A DNA stretch of 64,000 nt from Psychrobacillus sp042885655 (GTDB lineage: Bacteria > Bacillota > Bacilli > Bacillales_A > Planococcaceae), in contig NZ_JBHVRO010000007.1 in assembly GCF_042885655.1 (NCBI RefSeq), forward strand, positions 1 to 64,000. The letters run 5' to 3'. A program made the position numbers and the translations under genes. The notes beneath the pieces are model-generated. The model searched no databases and was not told where the DNA came from. It saw only the letters and a program-made list of their open reading frames with translations. This document shows, in pieces, positions 53,923 through 62,612 of the stretch. The first letter of the stretch is position 1. Every line of letters starts with the position of its first letter.

Positions 53923-55241
53923 CACTTAGCTTGATCTAGTGCTTCTTGAGCTTTTGTGCTCATTGCTTTTAAAGTTTCCGCTGGCGTTGCGTTATCATAT
54001 AACATTTTATCTAATTCAGCTTGAATTGCGGTTTTCATTGCAAAAGAACCTGGTAAACGGACATCAATAAATCCATATGCGTATTGTTCATTACCTGCTT
54101 GATATGGATCGTTTGCTTCAATGAATGAAGTCCAATCTGAACCTTTTTGAGCAGATTCACGGACTGGAAGGTAACCTGTTGTTTTTGCCCAATCTACAGT
54201 GTTCTCAGGAGAAATAAGGAATTTCATGTATTCAAAAGCTGCTGTTTGTTCTGCTTCAGAGCTATCGGCAAACATTGTAATATTTGTTCCTTGGAAAGGA
54301 GCAGCTTGCTCAACACCTTTTGGTAGTGTAGTTGTTGACCATTGCATATCCCCAGCATCTTTCGCTACATATGCAATACCTGCACTTGAACCAATGTACA
54401 TAGCGACGTCACCTCTTGTGAAAGGACCGGACATGTAACCATCTTCACCAGCCATACGAGCAGAACCTTCTTTAAGCATATTGTTGATAAATGTTAAAGC
54501 ATTTAATCCTGCATCTGAGTTAAATAAAACTTTTCCTTGTTGTTCATCTACGAATTTTCCGCCTGCTTGTTCAACCCATAAGCTAAATTCAGAACCCATT
54601 CCGTTTTCAAAGCCCATTCCAACAACTTTTTTACCATCAATCTCTTTTGTTAAAACTTTCGCATCAGCTGCTAATTCGTCCCATGTTGTAGGAGGTGTTA
54701 AGCCGTTATCTTCAAAGTACTTTTTGTTGTAGAAAAGTACACGTGATGATTTATTAAAAGGTAATCCTAAAATTTTATCGCCAAACGTATTGTCGTTACG
54801 GAAAACTTCGCTAATATCTTCATAGCTTTGGTCTGCTGGGAATCCATTTTCTCCATTAATCATTGGGGCTAAATCTACTACAAGATTGTTCTGATTATAA
54901 TCTGTCATCCACTCAGCGTAAGCCTGTGCAATTGTAGGTGATGTTTTAGCTTTCGCAGCAGCTAATAATTTTTGTGACAAATCACCGTAGCTACCTTGGT
55001 TCACTAATTTTACTGTAACATTTTCATGTTCTGCATTGAATTTTGCTGTTGCATCTTCTAACCATTTTTCATGTGTGTCACTCATTGCGTGCCAAAATTC
55101 TACTTCCACTGGTTCACTTGTTTCTGTTTTTGCTGTTTTTGTTGCTTCTGTCGAAGTATTGCTTTCGTTTGTACTGTTGCTACAAGCGGCTATTAATACG
55201 CTCACCATCATTATAAATAATAATAAAGATAACTTTTTCAT
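53922..55241 (-). CDS. ABC transporter substrate-binding lipoprotein, UgpB-like
   Basis: 439 residues. Signal peptide with lipobox LIAAC at the N-terminus, then a Ser/Thr/Glu-rich linker and a type-I periplasmic-binding fold of the extracellular solute-binding protein family 1. VEFWHAM near the mature start, the SMPFN-like LPFNKSSRVLFYNK and TGYLPVR correspond to positions in E. coli UgpB, the glycerol-3-phosphate/glycerophosphocholine binder. I start at ATG 55239-55241, which begins the lipoprotein signal. Fourth gene of a five-gene operon; the hydrolase gene follows by stop-start overlap. Confidence 0.9.
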   Translation of the reverse strand: MKKLSLLLFIMMVSVLIAACSNSTNESNTSTEATKTAKTETSEPVEVEFWHAMSDTHEKWLEDATAKFNAEHENVTVKLVNQGSYGDLSQKLLAAAKAKTSPTIAQAYAEWMTDYNQNNLVVDLAPMINGENGFPADQSYEDISEVFRNDNTFGDKILGLPFNKSSRVLFYNKKYFEDNGLTPPTTWDELAADAKVLTKEIDGKKVVGMGFENGMGSEFSLWVEQAGGKFVDEQQGKVLFNSDAGLNALTFINNMLKEGSARMAGEDGYMSGPFTRGDVAMYIGSSAGIAYVAKDAGDMQWSTTTLPKGVEQAAPFQGTNITMFADSSEAEQTAAFEYMKFLISPENTVDWAKTTGYLPVRESAQKGSDWTSFIEANDPYQAGNEQYAYGFIDVRLPGSFAMKTAIQAELDKMLYDNATPAETLKAMSTKAQEALDQAK

Positions 55242-55342
55242 GTTTAAATCTCCCTTATTTTTTAATGTTTTGAAACCGGTAGAATTAATAATTATCAATA
55301 CTTCAATATCCCTAAGCAACACCTCCTCAAATGTATACAGGT

Positions 55343-56167
55343 TCAACCTTTAATCCCAGCTCCTGCAATCCCTTTGATGATATATTTCTGTAAGAAAATA
55401 AATAAAATAATCATAGGGAAAATAATCATCGTCGATGCCGCCATAAGCAGTTCATACACAGTTCCTGCTTCCGTTGTAAAGCTAGTTAATCCAACTGGTA
55501 AAGTTCTCATTTCTTTTGAATTTGTTACAATTAATGGCCATAAGAAAGCGTTCCAAGATCCAATCGCTTTCAATAAAATAATAGTAATTAACGCTGGTTT
55601 TGCGATTGGAATCATAATAGACCATAAAAATCTAAAATTCGTACAACCGTCCACACGTGCTGCATAATTTAACTCTTTAGGAATTTTGAGAAAGAATTGA
55701 CGAAGTAAAAAGATAGAAAAGATACTAGCGGTCCAAGGAACAATTAATGCTTGATAATGATCAATCCAACCTAAATTAGAAAGCAAAACAAAATTAGGTA
55801 CTAGTAATACTTCACCTGGAACCATCATCGTTCCAATCAATATTGCAAATAGCACATCTTTTCCCCAAAAGTTTAAACGACTAAATGCATAAGCAGCTAA
55901 GATGGTTGTAATTACTTCACCTAACGTACTTAAGACCATGACAATGACGGAGTTCATGAAATAGGTTGCAAATGGTGCTTTTTTAAATGCTTCCGCAAAG
56001 TTATCAAAACGAAATGTTTCTGGTATCCAAATAGGAGGCATAATCATGACTTCGTTACCACTTTTAAGCGATGTGGAAATCATCCAAACGAAAGGTAATA
56101 GCATTAAAACACTACCGGCACCGAGCATTACGTAAATAAATAACTTCGAAAGTGGACTGGTTTTCAT
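55343..56167 (-). CDS. carbohydrate-type ABC permease, UgpE/MalG-like
   Basis: 274 residues, six membrane helices. The EAA loop is AARVDGCTNFRFLWSIMIPIAKP, where the ATPase docks. MalG/UgpE subfamily by length and C-terminal KGIAGAGIKG. It is 12 bases after its partner permease gene and about 100 bases before the binding-protein gene. Confidence 0.92.
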   Translation of the reverse strand: MKTSPLSKLFIYVMLGAGSVLMLLPFVWMISTSLKSGNEVMIMPPIWIPETFRFDNFAEAFKKAPFATYFMNSVIVMVLSTLGEVITTILAAYAFSRLNFWGKDVLFAILIGTMMVPGEVLLVPNFVLLSNLGWIDHYQALIVPWTASIFSIFLLRQFFLKIPKELNYAARVDGCTNFRFLWSIMIPIAKPALITIILLKAIGSWNAFLWPLIVTNSKEMRTLPVGLTSFTTEAGTVYELLMAASTMIIFPMIILFIFLQKYIIKGIAGAGIKG

Positions 56168-56179
56168 GTTCTTGCTCCC

Positions 56180-57058
56180 TTAATAAGTAATTTTTTTCTT
56201 ACTGAAATAAAATTGGATTAATGTAAAGATGAAAATAATTAGGAATAAGACATACGCAGCCGCAGAAGCAACTCCAAAATTCCATTCCCCGTAAAACTTG
56301 TCGAATACATAATAAACAACGGTTAGAGCACTATTGGAAGGACCAGCTTTTCCATCGAACAATGCATAAATCTCATCAAACACTTTAAATGAATTAATAA
56401 TCGAAATGATGGATACAAAGAATGTAGTTGGTGCCAATTGAGGCAGCGTGACATGTATAAATCGATTCCAGCGATTTGCCCCATCAATTTTTGCTGCGTT
56501 GTAATAGGTATCACCAATCGTTTGTAAACCTGCTAGAAAAATAATAATGTTATAACCCAATCCCTTCCAAATAGATAGGATGATGAGAGCAGGCATTGCC
56601 CACTGTGTACTTGTTAGCCATTGAATAGGTTCAACCCCAAAGAAACTTAGAAAATAATTTAAGATTCCGTAATTAGAATGAAAAATCCAACGCCATACGA
56701 TAGACACTGCAACAACACTTGTAACAAATGGGATAAAATAGATTGTTCTAAAAAGTTTATTTAGCACGGTAATAGAGTTCAGCATTAAGGCAATCCATAA
56801 AGACAAAATAATGGAGATTGGTACAACGCCTAGCACAAAGATAAACGTATTTTTCAGTGCCTTATGAAAGACCTCATCATTCCACAAATAAACAAAGTTA
56901 TCAAAACCATATCGATGGACTACATCATTGAAAAAATCATAGTCGGCATAAAAACTCATTAAAAACGATTTAATCATTGGATAAATGATAAAAACCCCAA
57001 TAACAAGCAGTGCTGGAAATAAGTAAAGAGTTGCTTTTACTGTATCTTTGAGTTTCAT
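56180..57058 (-). CDS. carbohydrate-type ABC permease, UgpA/MalF-like
   Basis: 292 residues, six membrane helices, with EAA-loop motif NAAKIDGANRWNRFIHVTLPQLAP. Short MalF subfamily (UgpA type). Forms the membrane channel with the next gene's product. Seven bases separate it from the ATPase gene upstream. Confidence 0.92.
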   Translation of the reverse strand: MKLKDTVKATLYLFPALLVIGVFIIYPMIKSFLMSFYADYDFFNDVVHRYGFDNFVYLWNDEVFHKALKNTFIFVLGVVPISIILSLWIALMLNSITVLNKLFRTIYFIPFVTSVVAVSIVWRWIFHSNYGILNYFLSFFGVEPIQWLTSTQWAMPALIILSIWKGLGYNIIIFLAGLQTIGDTYYNAAKIDGANRWNRFIHVTLPQLAPTTFFVSIISIINSFKVFDEIYALFDGKAGPSNSALTVVYYVFDKFYGEWNFGVASAAAYVLFLIIFIFTLIQFYFSKKKITY

Positions 57059-57065
57059 CGTTCAT

Positions 57066-58109
57066 TTACCCCTTTAAATAGATTCTTTCTCCAGTTTTTT
57101 GGAAAACTCGAATATCTGTTTTGTCTGCTTGAACGCATATTGCTTGTCCCGAAACTATTTGTACTCCTTTTTGTAGGAATAAGCGTATTTTGTCATCTTC
57201 TGATCCAATAACAGCTAACATATCTTTTCCTATGCGCTCCACATATTGAACTTCTTTGCTTAGCCCAGTATTAGAAAGGTAAATATTTTCAGGTCTTACA
57301 GCAATTTGTACCAGTTGATTTGGTGCTTCAACAGATACTTCATAACCAAACGGGGTTTTTAGCACATTATCAATAATTTCTCCCTCAAAATAGTTCATTG
57401 GTGGAGAACCAATAAAACTCGCTACAAATTGATGATTAGGTTCATCGTATAGATTTTCAGGCACGTCAAACTGCATGAGTTCACCTTTGTTCATTAGTAA
57501 AACATGATCTGAAATACTTAATGCCTCTTCTTGGTCATGTGTAACGAAAACGGTTGTAATTTTAAGAGCTTGTTGGATTCTTCTGATTTCCTCCCGCATT
57601 GTGAGGCGTAATCGTGCGTCTAAGTTAGATAGAGGTTCATCCAATAATAAAATTTCCGGTTCTCTTACTAACGCACGTGCGATTGCCACACGTTGCTGTT
57701 GACCACCTGACAACATACTTGGTTTTCGATCCAATAAATGATCTATTTCCACAAGTCTCGCCATTTCTATAGCTTTGTTTTTTGCCTCTGATTTTTTCAC
57801 TTTATGCATTTTTAAAGGAAACATAATATTCTGTAAGACTGTCATATGCGGATAAAGGGCATAGTTTTGAAATACCATCCCAATGCCTCGCTTCTCTGGG
57901 GTCAGTTTTGTTACGTCCTTTTCATTAAATAGAATGGATCCATCGGTCGGTTGGTAAAGTCCTGCAAGCATAAATAATGTGGTACTTTTTCCACATCCAC
58001 TAGGACCTAAAATGGATACCAGTTCTCCTTGAGGAATAGTGACAGATAATTGATTCACTGCAGTTGTATTTGAAAATTTCATAGAAACATTATTCAGCGT
58101 AATAGTCAT
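57066..58109 (-). CDS. ABC transporter ATPase, UgpC/MsmX type
   Basis: 347 residues. Walker A GPSGCGKST, Q-loop VFQNYALYPHMTV, signature LSGGQQQRVAIARAL, Walker B ILLLDEPLSNLD, H-loop VTHDQ; the C-terminal 110 residues form the MalK-like regulatory TOBE domain. Three ATGs stand in a row after AAGGAGA; the third (58107-58109) has the best spacing. Unlike many sugar importers in Bacillales, which borrow MsmX, this operon carries its own ATPase as its first gene. Confidence 0.93.
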   Translation of the reverse strand: MTITLNNVSMKFSNTTAVNQLSVTIPQGELVSILGPSGCGKSTTLFMLAGLYQPTDGSILFNEKDVTKLTPEKRGIGMVFQNYALYPHMTVLQNIMFPLKMHKVKKSEAKNKAIEMARLVEIDHLLDRKPSMLSGGQQQRVAIARALVREPEILLLDEPLSNLDARLRLTMREEIRRIQQALKITTVFVTHDQEEALSISDHVLLMNKGELMQFDVPENLYDEPNHQFVASFIGSPPMNYFEGEIIDNVLKTPFGYEVSVEAPNQLVQIAVRPENIYLSNTGLSKEVQYVERIGKDMLAVIGSEDDKIRLFLQKGVQIVSGQAICVQADKTDIRVFQKTGERIYLKG

Positions 58110-58145
58110 CATCATTCTCCTTAAATACTTTTTGTGTAGCACATC

Positions 58146-58210
58146 AGTATATCAAGGAAGTTTCGATAGAGCGTTGAGTTGCTGTAAAGATTCTATTAAT
58201 ATTCTGTAAA
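58146..58210 (-). promoter_or_regulatory. four PhoP-box repeats and -10 before the ugp-like operon
   Basis: On the minus strand four hexamers stand at exact 11-base steps: TTTACA (58205-58210), TTAATA (58194-58199), TTTACA (58183-58188), TCAACG (58172-58177). Twenty bases later comes a -10, TATACT (58146-58151), with no good -35. This is the Firmicutes PhoP layout: TT(A/T/C)ACA-like hexamers with 5-base spacers overlapping the -35 region. It lies 37 bases before the ATPase start codon. Confidence 0.82.
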
Positions 58211-58233
58211 TTTATTGATTAAAACTGAAAATG

Positions 58234-58264
58234 AAAAAAGAGAGTTGATAAGCTCAACTCTCTT
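58234..58264 (-). terminator. 5'-nucleotidase terminator
   Basis: AGAGAGTTGA (58239-58248) pairs with TCAACTCTC(T) (58254-58263), followed by a T-run on the minus strand. It separates the nucleotidase gene from the Pho promoter next to it. Confidence 0.9.
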
Positions 58265-58296
58265 GAAGAAAATTCTATAGTATTTACCTAGCTTTA

Positions 58297-59850
58297 TTAC
58301 CAAATAACTTTCCAATTGTGATTGACGGTTGCTTTAATAGTTTCTCTCTCAAGAATATAGTTAGCAAGAATTTCGGTCATATCCATAGTAATGTCTTTGA
58401 CAACTGGTTTGTCTTTAAACATCATGTAATCTCCACCGCCTCCTGCACGATAATTATTCATGACGACATCATATTCCCCATCAAGATTTAAAGGTGTTCC
58501 TTTATAATTTAAAGTGGTTACTCGGTTCCCAATTGGATTTCGAATATCTAGAATATACTCAATTCCTTCCCACATATCGTAATTATAATGCTGGGGTTTT
58601 GGAAGAATATATGTTGGATTTACTTGAATTTTTCCTTCTTCATCTAAAACAAAGTAACGAGCATTTTGTTCTAAAGCATCTTTAATATCTTGTCCCGATA
58701 AACGAAGAACCTTCAATGTATTTGGAAACATATAGTTAGAAATAATGTCGCGCATTGCTACATTCGGTGCGAATCCTGGAGAAGAGTTGTTAAATAGTGA
58801 TGTATTAGAAATTTCGACTCCTGCCGTATCCATTTGTACTTTGTTGATAAATTCGATAAGGGGATGGTCACTTGTTCTAACTAAAAGTGGGTCATCGATT
58901 AACATATCTCCCTCAATTTTTCCAATTGGTTGATCCAGCCACTTTTGTGTTTCTATTTCATAAAAAGAAGTCATTTTTAGAACTTCTTCGTCGGCATCTA
59001 CATCATCCACTTCTAACAATTCAGAAGTTTTGTTTATTATTTCATTTTGATCATTCAATGTAAGAACTATTTTACCTAAAAATTGTCCATTATTAGAAGG
59101 TTGAATAATTTCTACCCCATTAATATTACCGGTTAACGAGCGATGTTGGTGACCTGTTAGTAAAATGTCAATACCTTCAACTTCCTGGCATATTGCATAT
59201 CCTTGGTTTTCCCCAGTTAAATTTTCAGTTGGTTCACCCGTTTCTAAATCACGTTCAAAGCCGCCATGATAAGAAACAATCAGAACATCAGGATTTTCTT
59301 GTTCTTTAATATATGCAACCCATTTCTTTGTTTCATTTAAGCAGTCTTTAAAATCCAGACCCGCTATATTATGTTCGTTTTCCCAATTTGGTATGTAATG
59401 AGTCGTGACACCTAAAATAGCTATCTTTACAGAATCTATTTCTTTAATAATATAAGGACGACCAAAATAAGGTTGATTAGAGTCTTCGTTTACAATGTTA
59501 GCAGATAGCCATGGAAAGTTAGACTCATGTACAGCATGATTTAAAACGTCCATGCCATAGTTAAATTCGTGATTTCCAATAATTGCAGCATCATAAGACA
59601 TGTGATTTAATAATTGAATCATTGGGTTCTGTTTATCTTTCAAAAATTGAACATAATAGTATGTCAAGGGAGTACCCTGGATTAAATCACCGTTATCAAT
59701 CAGAATTAGTTGATCATCTAGAGAACGTTCCTGTTTTATTTTTGTAGCTAGCTTTCCGAAACCAAGATTTGCTTTTTCATTGTTTCCATAGTTAATAGGA
59801 TAGACGCTACCGTGAATATCGCTTGTTTGAAGTATGGTAATTTTCTTCAT
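58297..59850 (-). CDS. metallophosphatase / 5'-nucleotidase
   Basis: 517 residues, no signal peptide, hence predicted cytoplasmic. N-terminal calcineurin-like phosphatase domain with TSDIHGSVYP, IDNGDLIQGTP, GNHEFNYG, SYHGG and LTGHQHRS; C-terminal 5'-nucleotidase substrate domain (about 340-500) with GGGGDYMMF. The family includes 5'-nucleotidases and 2',3'-cyclic-nucleotide phosphodiesterases that release phosphate from nucleotides. It lies between two phosphorus-type transport operons, though its promoter shows no PhoP boxes of its own. Confidence 0.92.
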   Translation of the reverse strand: MKKITILQTSDIHGSVYPINYGNNEKANLGFGKLATKIKQERSLDDQLILIDNGDLIQGTPLTYYYVQFLKDKQNPMIQLLNHMSYDAAIIGNHEFNYGMDVLNHAVHESNFPWLSANIVNEDSNQPYFGRPYIIKEIDSVKIAILGVTTHYIPNWENEHNIAGLDFKDCLNETKKWVAYIKEQENPDVLIVSYHGGFERDLETGEPTENLTGENQGYAICQEVEGIDILLTGHQHRSLTGNINGVEIIQPSNNGQFLGKIVLTLNDQNEIINKTSELLEVDDVDADEEVLKMTSFYEIETQKWLDQPIGKIEGDMLIDDPLLVRTSDHPLIEFINKVQMDTAGVEISNTSLFNNSSPGFAPNVAMRDIISNYMFPNTLKVLRLSGQDIKDALEQNARYFVLDEEGKIQVNPTYILPKPQHYNYDMWEGIEYILDIRNPIGNRVTTLNYKGTPLNLDGEYDVVMNNYRAGGGGDYMMFKDKPVVKDITMDMTEILANYILERETIKATVNHNWKVIW

Positions 59851-59941
59851 AAATTATCTCTACTTTCTTTTTAGGGTTGTTATAAATAATATAGCATTAT
59901 ATCTTCAATGATAAAAAATCTCTAAATATTTCTGCAATTTA

Positions 59942-59985
59942 TTTACAAAAAATTAAATTTGTTTACAAAGTTTTTGTGATATAAT
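59942..59985 (+). promoter_or_regulatory. phnD promoter with weak PhoP-like boxes
   Basis: TTTACA (59942), TTAAAT (59953), TTTACA (59962) and TTTGTG (59973) make two pairs at 11-base steps, but the middle step is only 9. A perfect TATAAT -10 lies at 59980-59985 without a -35. PhoP control is plausible but weaker than at 58146-58210. Confidence 0.5.
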
Positions 59986-60024
59986 TTATTTTGCAAAACA
60001 ATTACAACTTTGGAGGCTTTATAA

Positions 60025-60948
60025 ATGATTAAAAAATTATCATTGCTTGTTTTATCATTCGCTTTAATCGCGGGTATTTTAGCTGGTTGTGGATCTTCCG
60101 ACAAAGATGGAAAAACAGCTTCTGGTTATGAACCAAAAGAGCTAACAGTTCAGTTTGTTCCATCCCAAAATGCTAGTACGCTTGAAGCAAAAGCGAAACC
60201 ACTTGAAAAATTATTATCAGATCAATTAGGAATTCCAGTAAAAGTTAGTGTTTCTACTAATTATAATACGATTATTGAAGCAATGGCTTCTAAAAAGGTA
60301 GATGTTGGATTTTTACCACCAACAGCTTATGTATTAGCTAAAGAAAAAAATGCAGCAGAAGTAATACTTCAAGCACAACGTTTTGGTGTAAATGACGATG
60401 GTACACCGTCTTCAGATTTAGTAGACTTTTATAAATCGTTATTTATCGTTAAAAAAGATTCTAATATCAATAGTGTGAAAGATTTAAAAGGGAAGAAAAT
60501 TGCATTCCAAGACGTTACTTCTTCTGCTGGTTATGTATGGCCTGCAGCAATGTTAATGGATAATGGTATTGATCCTATTAAGGACGTACAAGGTATCACG
60601 TTAAAAGGACATGACCAAGCAGTTCTTGCTGTTCTAAATGGTGATGTAGACGCAGCAGTAGTATTCCAAGATGCTCGTAATATAGTAAAAGGTGACTATC
60701 CTACTGTATTTGAAGATACTAAAGTTATCCAATACACAGAAAATATTCCGAATGATACGATTACAGTACGTACAGATATGAGTCCAGAATGGAAAACAAA
60801 AATTCAAGAAGCTTTTATTAAAATTGGTGAGAGCGAAGAAGGACATGCAATCGTTCGTGATATTTACTCACATGAAGGTTATACAAAGTCAGACGATAGT
60901 AAATTTGATATCGTTCGTGAGTATGGTAAGAAAGTGAAAACGGAATAG
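60025..60948 (+). CDS. phnD: phosphonate/phosphite ABC binding lipoprotein PhnD
   Basis: 307 residues. Lipobox ILAGC near the N-terminus. PhnD-family type-II binding fold: LTVQFVPSQNASTLEAKAKP, VDVGFLPPTAYV, and the anion-site segment DVTSSAGYVWPAAM, which resembles the Ser-Thr-Ser-Gly phosphonate clamp of the family. Ligand could be a phosphonate, phosphite or phosphate ester. GGAGG precedes the ATG. A hairpin-terminator separates it from phnC. Confidence 0.93.
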   Translation: MIKKLSLLVLSFALIAGILAGCGSSDKDGKTASGYEPKELTVQFVPSQNASTLEAKAKPLEKLLSDQLGIPVKVSVSTNYNTIIEAMASKKVDVGFLPPTAYVLAKEKNAAEVILQAQRFGVNDDGTPSSDLVDFYKSLFIVKKDSNINSVKDLKGKKIAFQDVTSSAGYVWPAAMLMDNGIDPIKDVQGITLKGHDQAVLAVLNGDVDAAVVFQDARNIVKGDYPTVFEDTKVIQYTENIPNDTITVRTDMSPEWKTKIQEAFIKIGESEEGHAIVRDIYSHEGYTKSDDSKFDIVREYGKKVKTE

Positions 60949-60978
60949 AATAAAAGTCTTAAATGAATAAAATTGCCC

Positions 60979-61018
60979 AACCATTCTGACACTAGCGGAA
61001 TGGTTGCGTTTTTTTTTC
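60979..61018 (+). terminator. hairpin between phnD and phnC
   Basis: AACCATTC (60979-60986) pairs with GAATGGTT (60998-61005), followed by a nine-T run. Because phnC starts 33 bases later without an obvious promoter, this is probably a partial terminator giving excess binding protein. Confidence 0.85.
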
Positions 61019-61050
61019 AAATTTTATAATGGAAGAAAGTTGGTTGTGAC

Positions 61051-61821
61051 GTGATTGAGTTTAAAAATGTTACAAAGGTTTACCAGAATGGAACAAAAGG
61101 TCTAGATGATATTAACTTAACCATTCATAAAGGTGAATTTATTGTCATTGTAGGGTTGTCAGGTGCAGGTAAATCTACGCTGCTTCGATCAATCAATCGC
61201 CTACATGAAATATCAGACGGTGAAATTTTAATAAATGGAAAATCTATCACAGCTGCAAAGGGAACTGAACTACGTAGAATAAGAAGAGACATAGGAATGA
61301 TTTTCCAAAGCTTTAACCTTGTAAAACGTTCTTCTGTATTAAAAAATGTTCTTTCTGGTAGAGTCGGTTATCATTCGACTTTAAGAACAGTTCTTGGTCT
61401 TTTTCCAAAACAGGACATCCAACTTGCTATGAAGGCGTTAGAACGAGTAAATATTCTTGAAAAGTGCTATTCACGGGCAGATGAACTTTCTGGTGGTCAA
61501 CAGCAGCGTGTATCTATTGCCAGAGCTTTAGCGCAAGAGGCACAAATTATTCTTGCTGATGAGCCTGTAGCTTCTTTAGATCCTTTAACTACTAAACAGG
61601 TAATGGATGACTTAAAACGAATCAATGAAGAGGATGGAATTACTACAATAGTGAATTTACATTTCATTGATTTAGCAAGAGAATACGCAACTAGAATTAT
61701 CGGTTTAAGAGCTGGAAAAGTTGTTTTTGATGGTCCCGTCGAAGAGGCCACAGATGAAATGTTCTCTGAAATTTATGGTCGTGCAATTAATAAAGACGAG
61801 CTACTGGGTGAGCAATCATGA
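61051..61821 (+). CDS. phnC: phosphonate ABC transporter ATPase PhnC
   Basis: 256 residues. Walker A GLSGAGKST, Q-loop IFQSFNLV, signature LSGGQQQRVSIARAL, Walker B IILADEPVASLDP, H-loop NLHFID. PhnC family, recognisable by the KSITAAKGTELRRIRRDIG region. The start is GTG at 61051. It overlaps phnE by four bases. Confidence 0.95.
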   Translation: MIEFKNVTKVYQNGTKGLDDINLTIHKGEFIVIVGLSGAGKSTLLRSINRLHEISDGEILINGKSITAAKGTELRRIRRDIGMIFQSFNLVKRSSVLKNVLSGRVGYHSTLRTVLGLFPKQDIQLAMKALERVNILEKCYSRADELSGGQQQRVSIARALAQEAQIILADEPVASLDPLTTKQVMDDLKRINEEDGITTIVNLHFIDLAREYATRIIGLRAGKVVFDGPVEEATDEMFSEIYGRAINKDELLGEQS

Positions 61822-62612
61822 CGAATGAAAAAAGTAGTAAAACTATTCCGAGACCTCCAGCAAAAACAAAACATATATTTACTGCTGTATTTGTTATATT
61901 AGTTATCTGGTTGAGTGGAGTAAGAACAGAAACGTCTCTATCGGAGTTATGGACAGGTATTCCAAATATGTGGGACTTATTAAAACAAATGTTTCCGCCT
62001 AATTTAAGTTATATTGATAACATTACGCCGGCTATGCTTGAAACAATTAGAATGGCAGTTTTGGGAACTACTTTTGGTTCTATTATTGCTATCCCAATTG
62101 CTTTACTGTGCGCTAGTAACATTGTAAAAGCTACCGTTTGGAATTACCCTGTACGCTTTATCCTAAACTTAATCCGTACAGTACCAGATTTATTGTTGGC
62201 AGCTATTTTTGTTGCAATCTTTGGATTAGGTCCACTTCCTGGTATTTTAGCTTTGTCTATATTCTCTATTGGTTTAGTTGCAAAGCTTACGTATGAAGCA
62301 ATTGAATCTATTGATCCAGGGCCATTAGAAGCAATGACAGCTGTTGGTGCAAACAAGATACAGTGGATATTCTTCGGTGTTATCCCACAAATTTTAGCGC
62401 ATTACACATCATATGTTTTATACACTTTTGAAGTAAATGTTAGGGCAGCTGCTGTTCTAGGACTTGTGGGAGCAGGAGGAATAGGCCTTTATTATGATCG
62501 AACACTAGGGTTTCTTGAGTATGATAAAACTTCGACAATTATTATATATACTCTTGTTGTGGTTTTATTTATAGACTATATTAGTATGAAATTACGGGAG
62601 AAGTTAATATGA
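61818..62612 (+). CDS. phnE: phosphonate ABC permease PhnE, first copy
   Basis: 264 residues, about six membrane helices. The EAA-type loop EAMTAVGANKIQWIFFGVIPQ and LGLVGAGGIGLYYDRTLGFLEYD are PhnE signatures. Coupled to phnC and to the second permease by ATGA overlaps; the two probably form a heterodimeric channel. Confidence 0.95.
   Translation: MTNEKSSKTIPRPPAKTKHIFTAVFVILVIWLSGVRTETSLSELWTGIPNMWDLLKQMFPPNLSYIDNITPAMLETIRMAVLGTTFGSIIAIPIALLCASNIVKATVWNYPVRFILNLIRTVPDLLLAAIFVAIFGLGPLPGILALSIFSIGLVAKLTYEAIESIDPGPLEAMTAVGANKIQWIFFGVIPQILAHYTSYVLYTFEVNVRAAAVLGLVGAGGIGLYYDRTLGFLEYDKTSTIIIYTLVVVLFIDYISMKLREKLI

Noticed and set aside
59850..59985. PhoP boxes for the 5'-nucleotidase gene
   Set aside because: The TTTACA repeats in this gap are on the plus strand, so they point towards phnD, not the nucleotidase.
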